Positions 28,773 to 37,176 of a stretch of DNA of 64,000 bases are shown here, piece by piece. The notes beneath the pieces are model-generated. The model was not told where the DNA came from. It saw nothing but the letters and a program-made list of their open reading frames with translations, and did not search any database. The position numbers and the translations under genes were made by a program. This DNA is from JALOLG01 sp963776935 (lineage in GTDB: Bacteria > Actinomycetota > Acidimicrobiia > Acidimicrobiales > Ilumatobacteraceae), in contig CAVZOP010000006.1 in NCBI GenBank assembly GCA_963776935.1, positions 186,001 through 250,000 of the forward strand, read 5' to 3'. How positions within the stretch are numbered: position 1 is the stretch's first letter; each line of letters starts with the position of its first letter.

Positions 28773-28935
28773 GAGAACCCGACGAGCATCTGTCTGCGGA
28801 TCGCGTCCCGCGCCAGAACATCCGTGTCGTTCTCCGTCACGAGACACTGACTGCGACACAGAGCTACCTCTTCGAATCCCTCTTCGTTCCCACGAGCAGC
28901 TGCCGCGCTCCACGACGACCTGTGAGAGACAGCCG

Positions 28936-29571
28936 TCAGCTCCGACCCTTCGGGAGAAGCGCTCGCCGAGCGGCAACGAGCGCGTCGGGAAGCGGCTCGA
29001 GGATCTGGGCGAGCGTGACCGACCGATCGGCGCTGGTGGCGACGAAGGCGCCGTCGATCGCCGCCAGCGCGAGCCGCGCCACCCTGTCGACGACGCGGCT
29101 GCGGGCGTTGTCGTCGCAGGCGATGGCGATCTGTCGCCGGAGTCGCTTGAGGGCGAGTTCGCGGACGTGGCGCACGACGTCGCTGATCTCACCGTCGCCG
29201 GCTTGTGGTGGCTGCACGGCGAAGGCGATGACCAGGCGAAGGAAGTTGGGATGGCGTTCGAGCGCGCCGACGGCATCGGAGATGACCAGTCGTAGGTGCT
29301 CGACGGCGGTACCGGACCGCCGGTCGTAGTCGGGGACGTCGGCGAAGAACTGTTCGACACCTCGCTGCATGACCGCGAGGAGCACGCCGTCTTTGGAGCC
29401 GTAGTAGTGGTACACCGAACTGAGCGGCACGCCGGCTTCGTCGACGACCCGGGCGATCGTCGCCGCTTCGAATCCTTCGGTGGCCATCACTCGCTCGGCG
29501 GCGTCGAGCACGAGCTCCCGCGACTTCACTCCGCGTCGGTTTGGCGTCACGGATCCGCGCTCGTCGCTCAT
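28936..29571 (-). CDS. TetR-family repressor
   Basis: The 211-residue protein has a canonical TetR N-terminus: RELVLDAAERVMATEGFEAATIARVVDEAGVPLSSVYHYYGSKDGVLL, with the recognition helix in VPLSSVYHYYGSK. The C-terminal ligand domain is unassigned. ATG 29571 is preferred over the frame to 29625. It is transcribed away from the coiled-coil/HdeD/DUF1003 operon, across a region with a 24-bp palindrome overlapping that operon's promoter, so it probably represses both. Confidence 0.9.
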   Translation of the reverse strand: MSDERGSVTPNRRGVKSRELVLDAAERVMATEGFEAATIARVVDEAGVPLSSVYHYYGSKDGVLLAVMQRGVEQFFADVPDYDRRSGTAVEHLRLVISDAVGALERHPNFLRLVIAFAVQPPQAGDGEISDVVRHVRELALKRLRRQIAIACDDNARSRVVDRVARLALAAIDGAFVATSADRSVTLAQILEPLPDALVAARRALLPKGRS

Positions 29572-29609
29572 GCGCCCGAGGCTACTCGCCGCACGTGACA
29601 CTTTTGTAA

Positions 29610-29650
29610 TTGACATTCCAATCAAGGTTTTGTAATGTACACTACAAAAC
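29610..29650 (+). promoter_or_regulatory. Promoter with overlapping TetR operator
   Basis: TTGACA (29610-29615), 17 bases, TAATGT (29633-29638). A 24-bp palindrome at 29627-29650 with arms GTTTTGTA...TACAAAAC (one mismatched pair) covers the -10. A further half-site TTTTGTAAT lies at 29602-29610. Binding there would block the plus-strand promoter. Confidence 0.8.
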
Positions 29651-29668
29651 TACGAAATGGAGGAACCC

Positions 29669-30121
29669 ATGAAACCACTGTCCCAATCCCTCGAAGAGCT
29701 CGCCGCTCGCGTCAAGGTGCTCGAGGATTCCGCGACCGCCACGTTCGAGGCGGACCGCACCAAACTCGAGCAACGCCGCCACGAGATCGACGACGCCATC
29801 AAGAACGACGTCAGCGAGTTCGACTCCGCAGTGCGTGAGACCGCCCAAGCAGGTCGCACGTGGTGGAACGACACCAAGACCTCGATGAAGCGTCCGCTCG
29901 ACGAGGTCCGTGCCCGCGTCGAGAAGCGCCAGTCGGAGCACGAGCTCCATCGGGCGCTGCGCGCTGCGGACGCGGCCGAGGAGGACGCCGCCGCGGCCAT
30001 CGAGGTTGCGGACTACTTCCTGAACGTCGCCGAGTACGCCATCATCGACGCCGCGCTCGCCCGCATGGCCGCCGACGACCTCGCCACCGACCAGGCCCCG
30101 ACCGTCGGAGCGACGTCATGA
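29669..30121 (+). CDS. Helical coiled-coil protein
   Basis: A 150-residue, almost wholly helical, highly charged protein: LSQSLEELAARVKVLED, KLEQRRHEIDDAIKND, then EVRARVEKRQSEHELHRALRAADAAEEDA. No signal or membrane segment. I choose ATG 29669 because GGAGGA precedes it, instead of ATG 29657. It is the first gene under the TetR operator and overlaps the HdeD gene by ATGA. It may be an envelope-stress or scaffold protein; no family recognised with certainty. Confidence 0.75.
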   Translation: MKPLSQSLEELAARVKVLEDSATATFEADRTKLEQRRHEIDDAIKNDVSEFDSAVRETAQAGRTWWNDTKTSMKRPLDEVRARVEKRQSEHELHRALRAADAAEEDAAAAIEVADYFLNVAEYAIIDAALARMAADDLATDQAPTVGATS

Positions 30122-30705
30122 TGCGCCCCTACATCGGTAGCTGGAAGCGGCTCGCCGTCCACGGTGCGGCCGCAGTGTTCTTCGGCATCGCCGCGCTTGT
30201 GTGGCCGGGAATAACACTCTGGAGCCTCGTGCTCCTGTGGGGTGCATTTGCGGTCGTCGACGGCGTCACCGCCGTGTCGGCCGCAATCGCCGACCCACTG
30301 CTCGTCCACCGAGGGTGGGTCGCCTTCTCGGGCGTCACCGGCATCTTGGCCGGCGTCGTCACCTTCTTGTGGCCCTCGATCACGGCGGTCGCACTGCTCG
30401 TGGTCATCGCGACCTGGTCGCTGATCATCGGAAGCTCCCGGATCGCATTCGCCATCTCGACCCGCAAGCAGCTGTCGGGTGCTGGAGTGGTCGGTCTCGG
30501 CGGCGCCCTGCTCGTGCTGCTCGGCGTGCTGCTGCTCGCCGACCCCGGCGTCGGCGCCATCGGCATCACCTGGGCGATCGGGTCGCTCACGTTCGTGTTC
30601 GGAGTCCTCGAGCTGTGGCTCGCGGCCCGTGTCCGGCGCGAGACGCACCAAGCGACAACGCAGACCCGTGTCCACACGTCGCGGCCCGCACAGGTCGTCA
30701 GCTGA
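30118..30705 (+). CDS. HdeD-family (DUF308) membrane protein
   Basis: Six hydrophobic segments in short pairs (AVFFGIAALVWPGITLWSLVLLWGAFAVVDG, GILAGVVTFLWPSITAVALLVVIATW, LLVLLGVLLLADPG) give the HdeD/DUF308 pattern with repeated WPG. HdeD in enterobacteria is linked to acid resistance; the molecular role is unknown. The start overlaps the stop of the coiled-coil gene. Part of the TetR-controlled operon. Confidence 0.85.
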   Translation: MMRPYIGSWKRLAVHGAAAVFFGIAALVWPGITLWSLVLLWGAFAVVDGVTAVSAAIADPLLVHRGWVAFSGVTGILAGVVTFLWPSITAVALLVVIATWSLIIGSSRIAFAISTRKQLSGAGVVGLGGALLVLLGVLLLADPGVGAIGITWAIGSLTFVFGVLELWLAARVRRETHQATTQTRVHTSRPAQVVS

Positions 30706-30717
30706 CCCACCCGCGTC

Positions 30718-30753
30718 GTCCTGCGCCGCTCGTCCACACGGGCGGCGCAGGAC
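30718..30753 (+). terminator. Intergenic hairpin before the DUF1003 gene
   Basis: Twelve-base arms GTCCTGCGCCGC and GCGGCGCAGGAC enclose 12 bases. With no T run it may attenuate or stabilise the messenger between HdeD and DUF1003 and not end it. Confidence 0.45.
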
Positions 30754-30795
30754 CGCGCTCATCTCGCCCAGAGAGACAGAGAGAGAGGAGAAACC

Positions 30796-31233
30796 ATGGA
30801 GGAGTTCTCAGGGCCCGCCGCTGTGCGCGAGACGGCGGCGGCCGTGCGGGCCCACCACCCGGTCGTCGTCGAGCACGCCGCGCGCCGCGCCGCGAGTGGG
30901 CAGCTACGCATCGCCGATTCGATTACGGCGTTCGCAGGATCGATGCCGTTCGTCTACCTCCACACCGTCTTGTTCGCCGGCTGGATGCTCTTCGTCGAAT
31001 CCGCTCCCTGGCCGAAGCTGACCCTCATCGTGTCACTCGAAGCGATCTTCCTCTCGACGTTCGTCATGATCGGCCAGAACCGCCAAGCCGAGTTTCAGCG
31101 CGCCAAGGCAGACCATGACTTCACAACCGGGGCCGACGAACTTCGCACGAATACGGAGCTCACGCGCGCGATCCACACGCTGACGACCGAGATCCACCAG
31201 CACGTCATCGGCGACGCGACCGAACGCGAGTAG
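30796..31233 (+). CDS. DUF1003 membrane protein
   Basis: The 145-residue protein has the DUF1003 pattern: ADSITAFAGSMPFVYLHTVLFAGWML, a second helix LTLIVSLEAIFLSTFVMIGQNRQAE, then a cytoplasmic helical tail. GAGAGGAG precedes ATG 30796. It is probably co-transcribed with the coiled-coil and HdeD genes. Function of the family is unknown. Confidence 0.85.
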   Translation: MEEFSGPAAVRETAAAVRAHHPVVVEHAARRAASGQLRIADSITAFAGSMPFVYLHTVLFAGWMLFVESAPWPKLTLIVSLEAIFLSTFVMIGQNRQAEFQRAKADHDFTTGADELRTNTELTRAIHTLTTEIHQHVIGDATERE

Positions 31234-31249
31234 GAACCAGGCCCGGGAC

Positions 31250-32065
31250 TCATCGCCGGCGCGCCGACAGCCGCACGCGGAGCACCCGCCGATCGGACTC
31301 GAATAGCAGCGGCGGTGACATGGCGACGCTTTCGCCGTCAATCCCGACCGCGACGCTTGTCGCCGAGTCGACCCGGAACGTCGGAGTCGACCACTCCTCG
31401 GGGCCATGAGGCGGTCCAGGGACGGTGATGACACCGAGCACGCCATGGTCGAGGGTTCCCCTCGTTTGGAACTGCGGCCGCGGATCGAACGTGTAGGGGT
31501 TGTTCGAAACGAGGATGAGCAGCGCGCTGTTGTGGGCGGTGCCGTCTCGCCCTGCGAAGCGGAGGTCGAACCGCTCGGCGCGTGGCCCGACCAGCTGGGG
31601 GAGCATCTCCATCACGGTGCGCATCTTGTGGTCGCGGTACGCGGGCGACTCCACGACTGCGCCGTAGACACCCATCGCTACGTTGTTGACGAAGACGCGC
31701 CCGTTGACGCGGCCGAGGTCGATGCGTCGCTCGGTTCCATCGTCGAAGACGTCGAGCGCGGCGACGACGTCGTTGCGGTCGATCCCGAGATCGAACGCGA
31801 AGTGGTTCCGTGTCCCGGCGGGAACGCACACGAAGGGAACGTCGTGCTCAGCCGCGACAGCCGCAACCGTGGCTTGCGATCCGTCGCCGCCAGCCATGCC
31901 GACGGCGTCCACACCGTTGCGGATGGCGATCTCGGCCAATCCGGCGAGGTCGTCGCCCGGTTCGAGGATGATCGTCTCGATACCTCGTTTCGCGCACTGC
32001 GCGATCAAGTCGAAGCGAGCGGCCTTCCCGCCGCCCGAGCGCGGGTTGATGATGAGTGCGGGCAT
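31250..32065 (-). CDS. Diacylglycerol kinase-like (LCB5/YegS type) protein
   Basis: 271 residues with INPRSGGGKA, the nucleotide motif GMAGGDGSQATVA, and FVCVPAGTRNHFAFDLG, the usual signatures of the DAGK catalytic domain; the C-terminal beta domain (NNPYTFDP, FRVDSATSVAVGIDGE) is complete. It would phosphorylate a lipid such as diacylglycerol at the membrane. It is convergent with the DUF1003 gene and has its own promoter region upstream of 32065. Confidence 0.9.
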   Translation of the reverse strand: MPALIINPRSGGGKAARFDLIAQCAKRGIETIILEPGDDLAGLAEIAIRNGVDAVGMAGGDGSQATVAAVAAEHDVPFVCVPAGTRNHFAFDLGIDRNDVVAALDVFDDGTERRIDLGRVNGRVFVNNVAMGVYGAVVESPAYRDHKMRTVMEMLPQLVGPRAERFDLRFAGRDGTAHNSALLILVSNNPYTFDPRPQFQTRGTLDHGVLGVITVPGPPHGPEEWSTPTFRVDSATSVAVGIDGESVAMSPPLLFESDRRVLRVRLSARRR

Positions 32066-32323
32066 GCTCAGCCATCAGGTCCGCCTCTCACGAGACGACC
32101 CGAGTGTCAACGATCTCCGTCAGTTCTAGAGTCTAACGGACGCTCGGAGACGGCCGCCGGACGCCTGCCGAAGCCACACCGTGGTTGCGGTGTCAGCCCC
32201 TGGGCTCACTCGCGGGCGAACCCGCCTCACTCCGCCTCGGACCGTGTTCAACGGAAGAACGTTGTGCGACGCTGGTCCATCCCGGCGCGCCGTGCCAGGC
32301 GGGGCATCGGCGATGCTGTGGGC

Positions 32324-33163
32324 ATGGAGTACGTGTCCAGAGTGCCGCGACCGCCCCTGGACGGCCTGATCGACGACCTCTACTACCTGGAGGGTGCGCC
32401 GCCCTACGCCCGGCTGACCCTGCCGGCGGCGCCGGCGCCGTTGCTGATCGTCAACCTGGGGGCGCCGTTCCGCATCCGCGGTAGCACCGACGTCGAGACG
32501 GTCGAGTACGCCGACGGCTGCGTGGTCACCATACCCACCCGCGCGTGGGAGTTCGGTTACCCACCTCGAACTCGGTCCGTCGGCGTGCACTTCAAGCCGT
32601 GGGGGCTGGGGCCGTTTCTGCCGATGCCCGCGGCCGAGATGTGCGACCGGCCGGCGACGGTCGAGCAGGTGTGGGGCCGGCCCGCCGTTGCTGAGCTACG
32701 CGACCGGCTGGCCACGGCGGCCGGACCGCACGAGATGCTGACGCTGCTCGAGGACGAACTCATGCGACGGCAGCGCGAGACCCCCGGCCTGGCACTGGTC
32801 CGTCATGCGAGCACCGTCATCGCCGAGACCAGCGGGGCGGTGGCGGTCGGCGACCTCAGCGTGGCGGCCCGGGTGAGCGGAACGCATTTGGTACAGCGGT
32901 TCAAGGAACTCGTCGGCGTCACCCCGAAGCGGTTGGCCCGCAACTACCGCTTCGCCGCCACCGTGCTCGCGCTCGACCCGGCCGAACCGATCGACTGGGC
33001 CGATGTCGCAGCCGGCGCCGGCTACTTCGACCAGGCCCACTTCGGACACGAGTTCCGGGAATTCTCCGGGTTCACGCCGACCCGGTACGTCGAAGTCCGG
33101 CAGCAGTTCCTGCGCGATCATCCCGGCCACGTCCTGGATGGCTGGCCGCTGCCGGCCGATTGA
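32324..33163 (+). CDS. AraC-family regulator
   Basis: 279 residues. The N-terminal half is a cupin-like sensor (LLIVNLGAPFRIRG, VGVHFKPWGLGPFL). The C-terminal half has the two AraC helix-turn-helix units: LSVAARVSGTHLVQRFKELVGVTPKRLARNYRF and WADVAAGAGYFDQAHFGHEFREFSGFTPTRY. The downstream reductase-like gene starts 43 bases later and may be a target. Confidence 0.9.
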   Translation: MEYVSRVPRPPLDGLIDDLYYLEGAPPYARLTLPAAPAPLLIVNLGAPFRIRGSTDVETVEYADGCVVTIPTRAWEFGYPPRTRSVGVHFKPWGLGPFLPMPAAEMCDRPATVEQVWGRPAVAELRDRLATAAGPHEMLTLLEDELMRRQRETPGLALVRHASTVIAETSGAVAVGDLSVAARVSGTHLVQRFKELVGVTPKRLARNYRFAATVLALDPAEPIDWADVAAGAGYFDQAHFGHEFREFSGFTPTRYVEVRQQFLRDHPGHVLDGWPLPAD

Positions 33164-33206
33164 TTTCTTACAAGACCCCCAGTTCACGACCCGTCAACAT
33201 GACGCC

Positions 33207-33830
33207 ATGTCACAAACAAAGGCGAGCCCCGTGGGCAAGGTAGTCATGTACGCATCAGTGTCGGTCGACGGATTCATCGCCGACGAGAACGACCAGCCCG
33301 GACCCCTGTTCGACTGGTTGACCAGCGGTGACGTGCCGCTCGACGACAGCGGATTCTTGAACGTGTCGCAGACGTCGTTCGACTACGTCCGGCCGTACTG
33401 GGACGAGATCGGGGCGACCATCACCGGCCGCCACGTCTTCGACATGACGGACGGCTGGGACGGGAAGCCTCCGAGCGGGATCGACCACGTGGTCGTCGTG
33501 ACGCACCGGCCGAAGCCCGAGGGCTGGGACCCCGAGGCGCCGTTTCACTTCGTCGACGGCGTCGAGGCAGCCGTGGCCAAGGCGCAGGAGCTCGCGGGTG
33601 ACCGCATCGTCGAGGTCGCCGCCGGCGACGTCGGTGGCCAGGTGCTTGCCGCGGGCCTGGTCGACGAGGTGCGCATGGACGTCGTACCCGTCGTGTTCGG
33701 GTCCGGCAAGCGCTACTTCGGGTCGATCCACGCCCAGCACCTGTTGGAGGATCCCGACGTGGTGATTCAGGGCAACCGGGTGCTTCACCTGCGCTATCGG
33801 CAGCATCCTCTATATAAAGCAACGACTTGA
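33207..33830 (+). CDS. RibD/DHFR-like reductase domain protein
   Basis: 207 residues: GKVVMYASVSVDGFIADENDQPG, ATITGRHVFDMTDGWDG and AAGDVGGQVLAAGLVDEVRMDVVPVVFGSGKRYF are the marks of the RibD C-terminal reductase family, often NADPH-binding with unknown substrate. The frame is intact, unlike the relative at 11793. It follows the AraC gene in the same direction. Confidence 0.85.
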   Translation: MSQTKASPVGKVVMYASVSVDGFIADENDQPGPLFDWLTSGDVPLDDSGFLNVSQTSFDYVRPYWDEIGATITGRHVFDMTDGWDGKPPSGIDHVVVVTHRPKPEGWDPEAPFHFVDGVEAAVAKAQELAGDRIVEVAAGDVGGQVLAAGLVDEVRMDVVPVVFGSGKRYFGSIHAQHLLEDPDVVIQGNRVLHLRYRQHPLYKATT

Positions 33831-33856
33831 CAAGAAGTGTAAGTCTGAGCTTTAGT
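33827..33856 (+). promoter_or_regulatory. Promoter and probable ArsR site of cassette 1
   Basis: TTGACA at 33827-33832 and a weak TTTAGT at 33851-33856 (18-base spacing). Between them TGTAAG, six bases, CTTTAG (33838-33855) resembles, with the same spacer length, the perfect TGTAAG-N6-CTTACA site at 41742-41765 near a related ArsR gene. Confidence 0.5.
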
Positions 33857-33862
33857 AAGCGG

Positions 33863-34435
33863 ATGGATGAGAATCTGATGCGAGAGATCTGCGACGCCAC
33901 TGGACGCGTCGTCGCCGACGTCGAACCCACGCACTACAAGCTTCGGACCCCATGCTCGGAATGGAGCGTCCACGATCTCGCCAACCACCTGCTGGCCACG
34001 CTCGAACTCGGGCGCGCCCTGCTGTCGGATCAAATGCCCGTCGTGCAAGCGGGTCCCGGGCAGGTGCCGACGGTGGACCTCGTCGGTGATGACCTGCTCG
34101 GCGCCTTTCGAGACGGGTCGAACGCGCTCGTTGCGGCCACCACTCCTGAGGCGGTGAGTCGTACGCACGCCACACCGTTCGGCGAGATGCCCGGCGCCGG
34201 ACTGGCGGGCTTCGCTGCCCTCGACGTGCTCGTCCACGGGTGGGACCTCGCCAAAGCCACCGGGCGAATCGCGACGATCGAACCCACGCTCGCCGAGCCG
34301 ATGCTCGCATTCGCCCGACAGGCGATCGGGGACGAGATGGACTCTCGATCGCCTCGCATCGGACCAGTGGTCGCCGTTGCAGCCGACGCCGATCTCACCG
34401 CACAATTGGTCGCCTACCTCGGTCGCACGCCATGA
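33863..34435 (+). CDS. TIGR03086 (DinB-like) metal-binding protein
   Basis: 190 residues with the TIGR03086/mycothiol-dependent maleylpyruvate isomerase N-terminal pattern: TPCSEWSVHDLANHLLA (first His ligand), FAALDVLVHGWDLAKATG (second His) and a C-terminal LTAQLVAYLGRTP. These four-helix bundle proteins bind a divalent metal and are often thiol transferases. ATG 33863 is the likeliest start. It overlaps the ArsR gene by ATGA. Confidence 0.85.
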   Translation: MDENLMREICDATGRVVADVEPTHYKLRTPCSEWSVHDLANHLLATLELGRALLSDQMPVVQAGPGQVPTVDLVGDDLLGAFRDGSNALVAATTPEAVSRTHATPFGEMPGAGLAGFAALDVLVHGWDLAKATGRIATIEPTLAEPMLAFARQAIGDEMDSRSPRIGPVVAVAADADLTAQLVAYLGRTP

Positions 34436-34761
34436 CCGCCGACGACATCATGCGCGCTCTCGCCGAACCGCAACGTGTCCGAATCCTGCGCCTCGTCGGC
34501 GACAAGGAGCTCGCCGCCGGCGAGATCGCGGAACACTTCGACATCACCGCTCAGGCGGTCTCGCAACATTTGCGTGTTCTCAAGGACGCCGACGTGCTCG
34601 CCGAGCGCCGCGACGGCACCCGGCGGCTCTATTCGATTCGCCCGGAGGCGATCGAGTCCGTCCACGACTTCCTCGACGAGCTGTGGCCCTCATCGCTCCG
34701 TCGGTTGAAGTCCGCGGTCGAGGGTGATCGCAGATCAAAGCGGCGCGCGAAGTCTGCATGA
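34432..34761 (+). CDS. ArsR-family repressor
   Basis: 109 residues forming a winged helix: MRALAEPQRVRILRLVGDKELAAGEIAEHF, then recognition helix AQAVSQHLRVLKDADVL and wing RRDGTRRLYSI. There is no obvious metal site; members beside SRPBCC genes usually respond to other signals. It overlaps both neighbours by four bases, so repressor, TIGR03086 and SRPBCC proteins are made together. Confidence 0.9.
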   Translation: MTADDIMRALAEPQRVRILRLVGDKELAAGEIAEHFDITAQAVSQHLRVLKDADVLAERRDGTRRLYSIRPEAIESVHDFLDELWPSSLRRLKSAVEGDRRSKRRAKSA

Positions 34762-35201
34762 CCGTCGACGACTATCGGACCGAGGTCCGCATCGAAGCCT
34801 TGCCAGCTGAGGTGTTCGCGTATCTCACCGATTCCGAGCTCATGGTGCGCTGGATGGGCGACTGGGCCGACCTGGACCCGGTCGCCGACGGGCGCTTCGT
34901 CGTCGACATCAACGGCGTCCCGATCCGCGGTCGTTACCTGGAGATCGAAGCCCCTCATCGGGTCGTGTTCAGTTGGGGTGCGGCTGGCAACGACCACCTC
35001 CCGCCCGAGTCCACGACGGTCGAGATCACGTTGCGGCCCGACGGCCACGCCACCGTGCTCGAACTGGTCCACCGGCACCTCCCACCGGACGACCTACCCC
35101 AGCACGGGATCGGATGGGGACACTTTCTCGACCGTCTCATCATCTCCGCCAGCGGCGGCGACCCCGGCCCGGACGCTTGGGCGACCGAAACGACGGATTG
35201 A
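34758..35201 (+). CDS. SRPBCC (AHSA1-like) protein
   Basis: 147 residues with the START-like AHSA1 pattern: YRTEVRIEALPAEVFAYLTDSELMVRWMGDWADLDPVADGRF, GRYLEIEAPHRVVFSWG, and a final helix GWGHFLDRLIISASG. The hydrophobic-pocket fold binds small ligands. Third gene of the first ArsR/SRPBCC cassette. Confidence 0.9.
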   Translation: MTVDDYRTEVRIEALPAEVFAYLTDSELMVRWMGDWADLDPVADGRFVVDINGVPIRGRYLEIEAPHRVVFSWGAAGNDHLPPESTTVEITLRPDGHATVLELVHRHLPPDDLPQHGIGWGHFLDRLIISASGGDPGPDAWATETTD

Positions 35202-35313
35202 CAGTGCCGCGACGCCGCCCACTTCCGCTGCGGTTGGTCACAACGGGCGCGACACCATCGACGCGTCACTGACCCTCGACGACGAGGCCCTGAGCAGGGT
35301 CCGGACCGATCGC

Positions 35314-36120
35314 TCATTGGAGCAAGGGGCCGGGACTGCTGTCGAGGACGCGCAGGACCTGTGTGGTGAGATCGACTGGGCTGTCGAACGCTCCGGCGGA
35401 CCGAAAGAGGTTGGCGACATCGTGGAGGTCCTGGATCTGGCGTTTCGCGTCGTCGACGGCGGATCGTTCAACGAAGCGCAGCCGGTTCGGTTGTACGCGC
35501 CCGGTTCGGACGGCAACGTCGACGCGTCGTTGACATCGACATGCGGCCGATGGGTTCACGATGCCGCAGTGTCGGGTGACGGAGTCTCTGATCCTTCCTC
35601 GCACGCGGGAAAGCCGCTTGCGGTAGACGTCGTGGGTGACGCCGACGATCTCGGCGGCTTGTTCGCCGTTCAGTGCGAGGACGTCGCCAAGGATGAACAC
35701 GAGGCGTTCGTCTCGGTCGAGGCATTGCATCACCGCGAGCGTGCAGCTGATCCTCACCTCCTCGGCCAACAGCTCGGCGTCTGGGCGCGTCGAGTCGGAG
35801 GTAGCCAGCCCGTCGAGTAGATCAGCTGCGAACGAATCGAACGTCAGGCCCGCTCGTTCGGTTGTCGATCGTTGCCTCCGCAGGAAGAGACGAACCGCGA
35901 CGCGGTGGGCCCACGTCGACAGGGTCGATTCGCCGCGGAAGCCGGCCAGGTTCGTCATCACCGCGATCAGCGCTTCTTGCGTGGCGTCCTCTGCGTCGTC
36001 GCGATCCCAGAACATCGACGTCGCCAGCCGATGGAGTGGACCGCGCAGGGATTCCAACACGCTGCCCAGCGCTTCGCGGTCGCCGTCCCGGGCACGCTCC
36101 ACGACATCGGCATCGCTCAC
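35314..36120 (-). CDS. ECF sigma factor
   Basis: 268 residues from GTG 36120 (SDADVVERARDGDREALGSVLE). Region 2: DAEDATQEALIAVM, STLSTWAHRVAVRLFLRR. Region 4: VFILGDVLALNGEQAAEIVGVTHDVYRKRLSRVRGRIRD. A C-terminal cysteine stretch (CGIVNPSAACRC) may bind zinc. The GTG overlaps the stop of the upstream SRPBCC gene by four bases, so the two are coupled; the SRPBCC protein may tune this sigma factor. Confidence 0.85.
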   Translation of the reverse strand: MSDADVVERARDGDREALGSVLESLRGPLHRLATSMFWDRDDAEDATQEALIAVMTNLAGFRGESTLSTWAHRVAVRLFLRRQRSTTERAGLTFDSFAADLLDGLATSDSTRPDAELLAEEVRISCTLAVMQCLDRDERLVFILGDVLALNGEQAAEIVGVTHDVYRKRLSRVRGRIRDSVTRHCGIVNPSAACRCQRRVDVAVRTGRVQPNRLRFVERSAVDDAKRQIQDLHDVANLFRSAGAFDSPVDLTTQVLRVLDSSPGPLLQ

Positions 36121-36524
36121 AATGGACACTCGACCTCGAGCAGCGCCTTGAGCGCAACGAGCTCGTGCGACAGCGCCTGCACCTGGGCGGCGAACACGTC
36201 GTCGGCCATCCCGCTGGGCTGCACCTGCGTGAACGTGAACAGTGCGCCGCAATCCACAGCAACGACCCGAGTCCACGCGGTAGTGGTGATCCCGGGGGCT
36301 GGCGACATCACGAAGTCGACGGTACCCGTCACTGGGTTGGTGACGATGGCGGTCGGGATCCGATCACCGGAGCCGGTCGTGACGATCCATTGCTCCCCAC
36401 TGGATTCCACGTCCTTCGCGAACCCGATCGCCCAACGCGGCAATGTCGCGCCGTCTGCGATGAAGGCCAGCACTCGTGCCGGATCGGCGCCGATTTGGAT
36501 GGTTTGAGTGTCGTGCGTGGACAA
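36117..36524 (-). CDS. SRPBCC-domain protein
   Basis: About 135 residues: DTQTIQIGADPARVLAFIADGATLPRWAIGFAKDVE...SGDRIPTAIVTNP and a C-terminal helix AAQVQALSHELVALKALLEVE. The TTG at 36524, eight bases after GAGGAG, is the best start; ATG 36572 is an alternative. Coupled to the downstream ECF sigma gene by GTGA overlap. Confidence 0.75.
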   Translation of the reverse strand: MSTHDTQTIQIGADPARVLAFIADGATLPRWAIGFAKDVESSGEQWIVTTGSGDRIPTAIVTNPVTGTVDFVMSPAPGITTTAWTRVVAVDCGALFTFTQVQPSGMADDVFAAQVQALSHELVALKALLEVECPL

Positions 36525-36688
36525 GTGCTCATCTCCTCGTGGTTCGGTCACGCCGAATGGCGTGTCGTCCATGAGTTAGAGGCGATGAACCCGAAGTTGT
36601 GACCGGAGTTCTTGCCGCCAGCCGACTGCTTGCCCGAGTCGTGCCGACGTGGCGCTTCACCGGCAGGTTTCGCCCTGATGTGGCTGCG

Positions 36689-36937
36689 TCAGCTGGTGCC
36701 GGGGAACACGCGCGCCAGCGGGCCGACGATGCGGGCGTACGTCCCGGTCAGAAGGAGGACGTCCAGAACGGACGAGCACAGCTCCCGCGGCCGGTTCAAC
36801 GCGCCGAACGTCCAGAAGTCGTAGAGCACGACCTTGCCGTCAAGGTCGGCGCTTGACAGCGGGTCGGTGTTGATCCAACCCGCCGCCTCGACAGTCGGGG
36901 CCGACGACGCTTCGACCGGCAGCTCGGTCGCCGTCAC
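36689..36937 (-). pseudogene. Thioredoxin-like protein, N-terminal fragment
   Basis: GWINTDPLSSADLDGKVVLYDFWTFG is the start of a TlpA/DipZ-type thioredoxin domain, but where CINC should follow the sequence reads ALNRPREL and the fold does not continue; the rest (ARIVGPLARVFPG) seems to come from elsewhere. Active-site cysteines are lost. Confidence 0.5.
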
Positions 36938-37176
36938 GATGCGGCGGGGCTCACGATGCCTTCACGCCGCGGCGGCGGGCGTGCGATCCAGCGGCATCCG
37001 CCTCGATCGTCCTGGTCACATCGCCACGTTGACGTCCAATTGCATCGGCCCACGCACACGCTCCGAAACGAATTCGAAACTCGTTCCGAACCCTATGGGC
37101 TTCTGGAGCCGTCGACCCTACATTCGATTCGATGTCAACAGTGGCGACGCACACGACGTGAGAGGCAAGACACTCG

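Noticed and set aside
27802..29295. 497-codon plus-strand frame
   Set aside because: Runs across the WD40 frame, the repeat and the TetR gene in the wrong frames; no protein-like segment.
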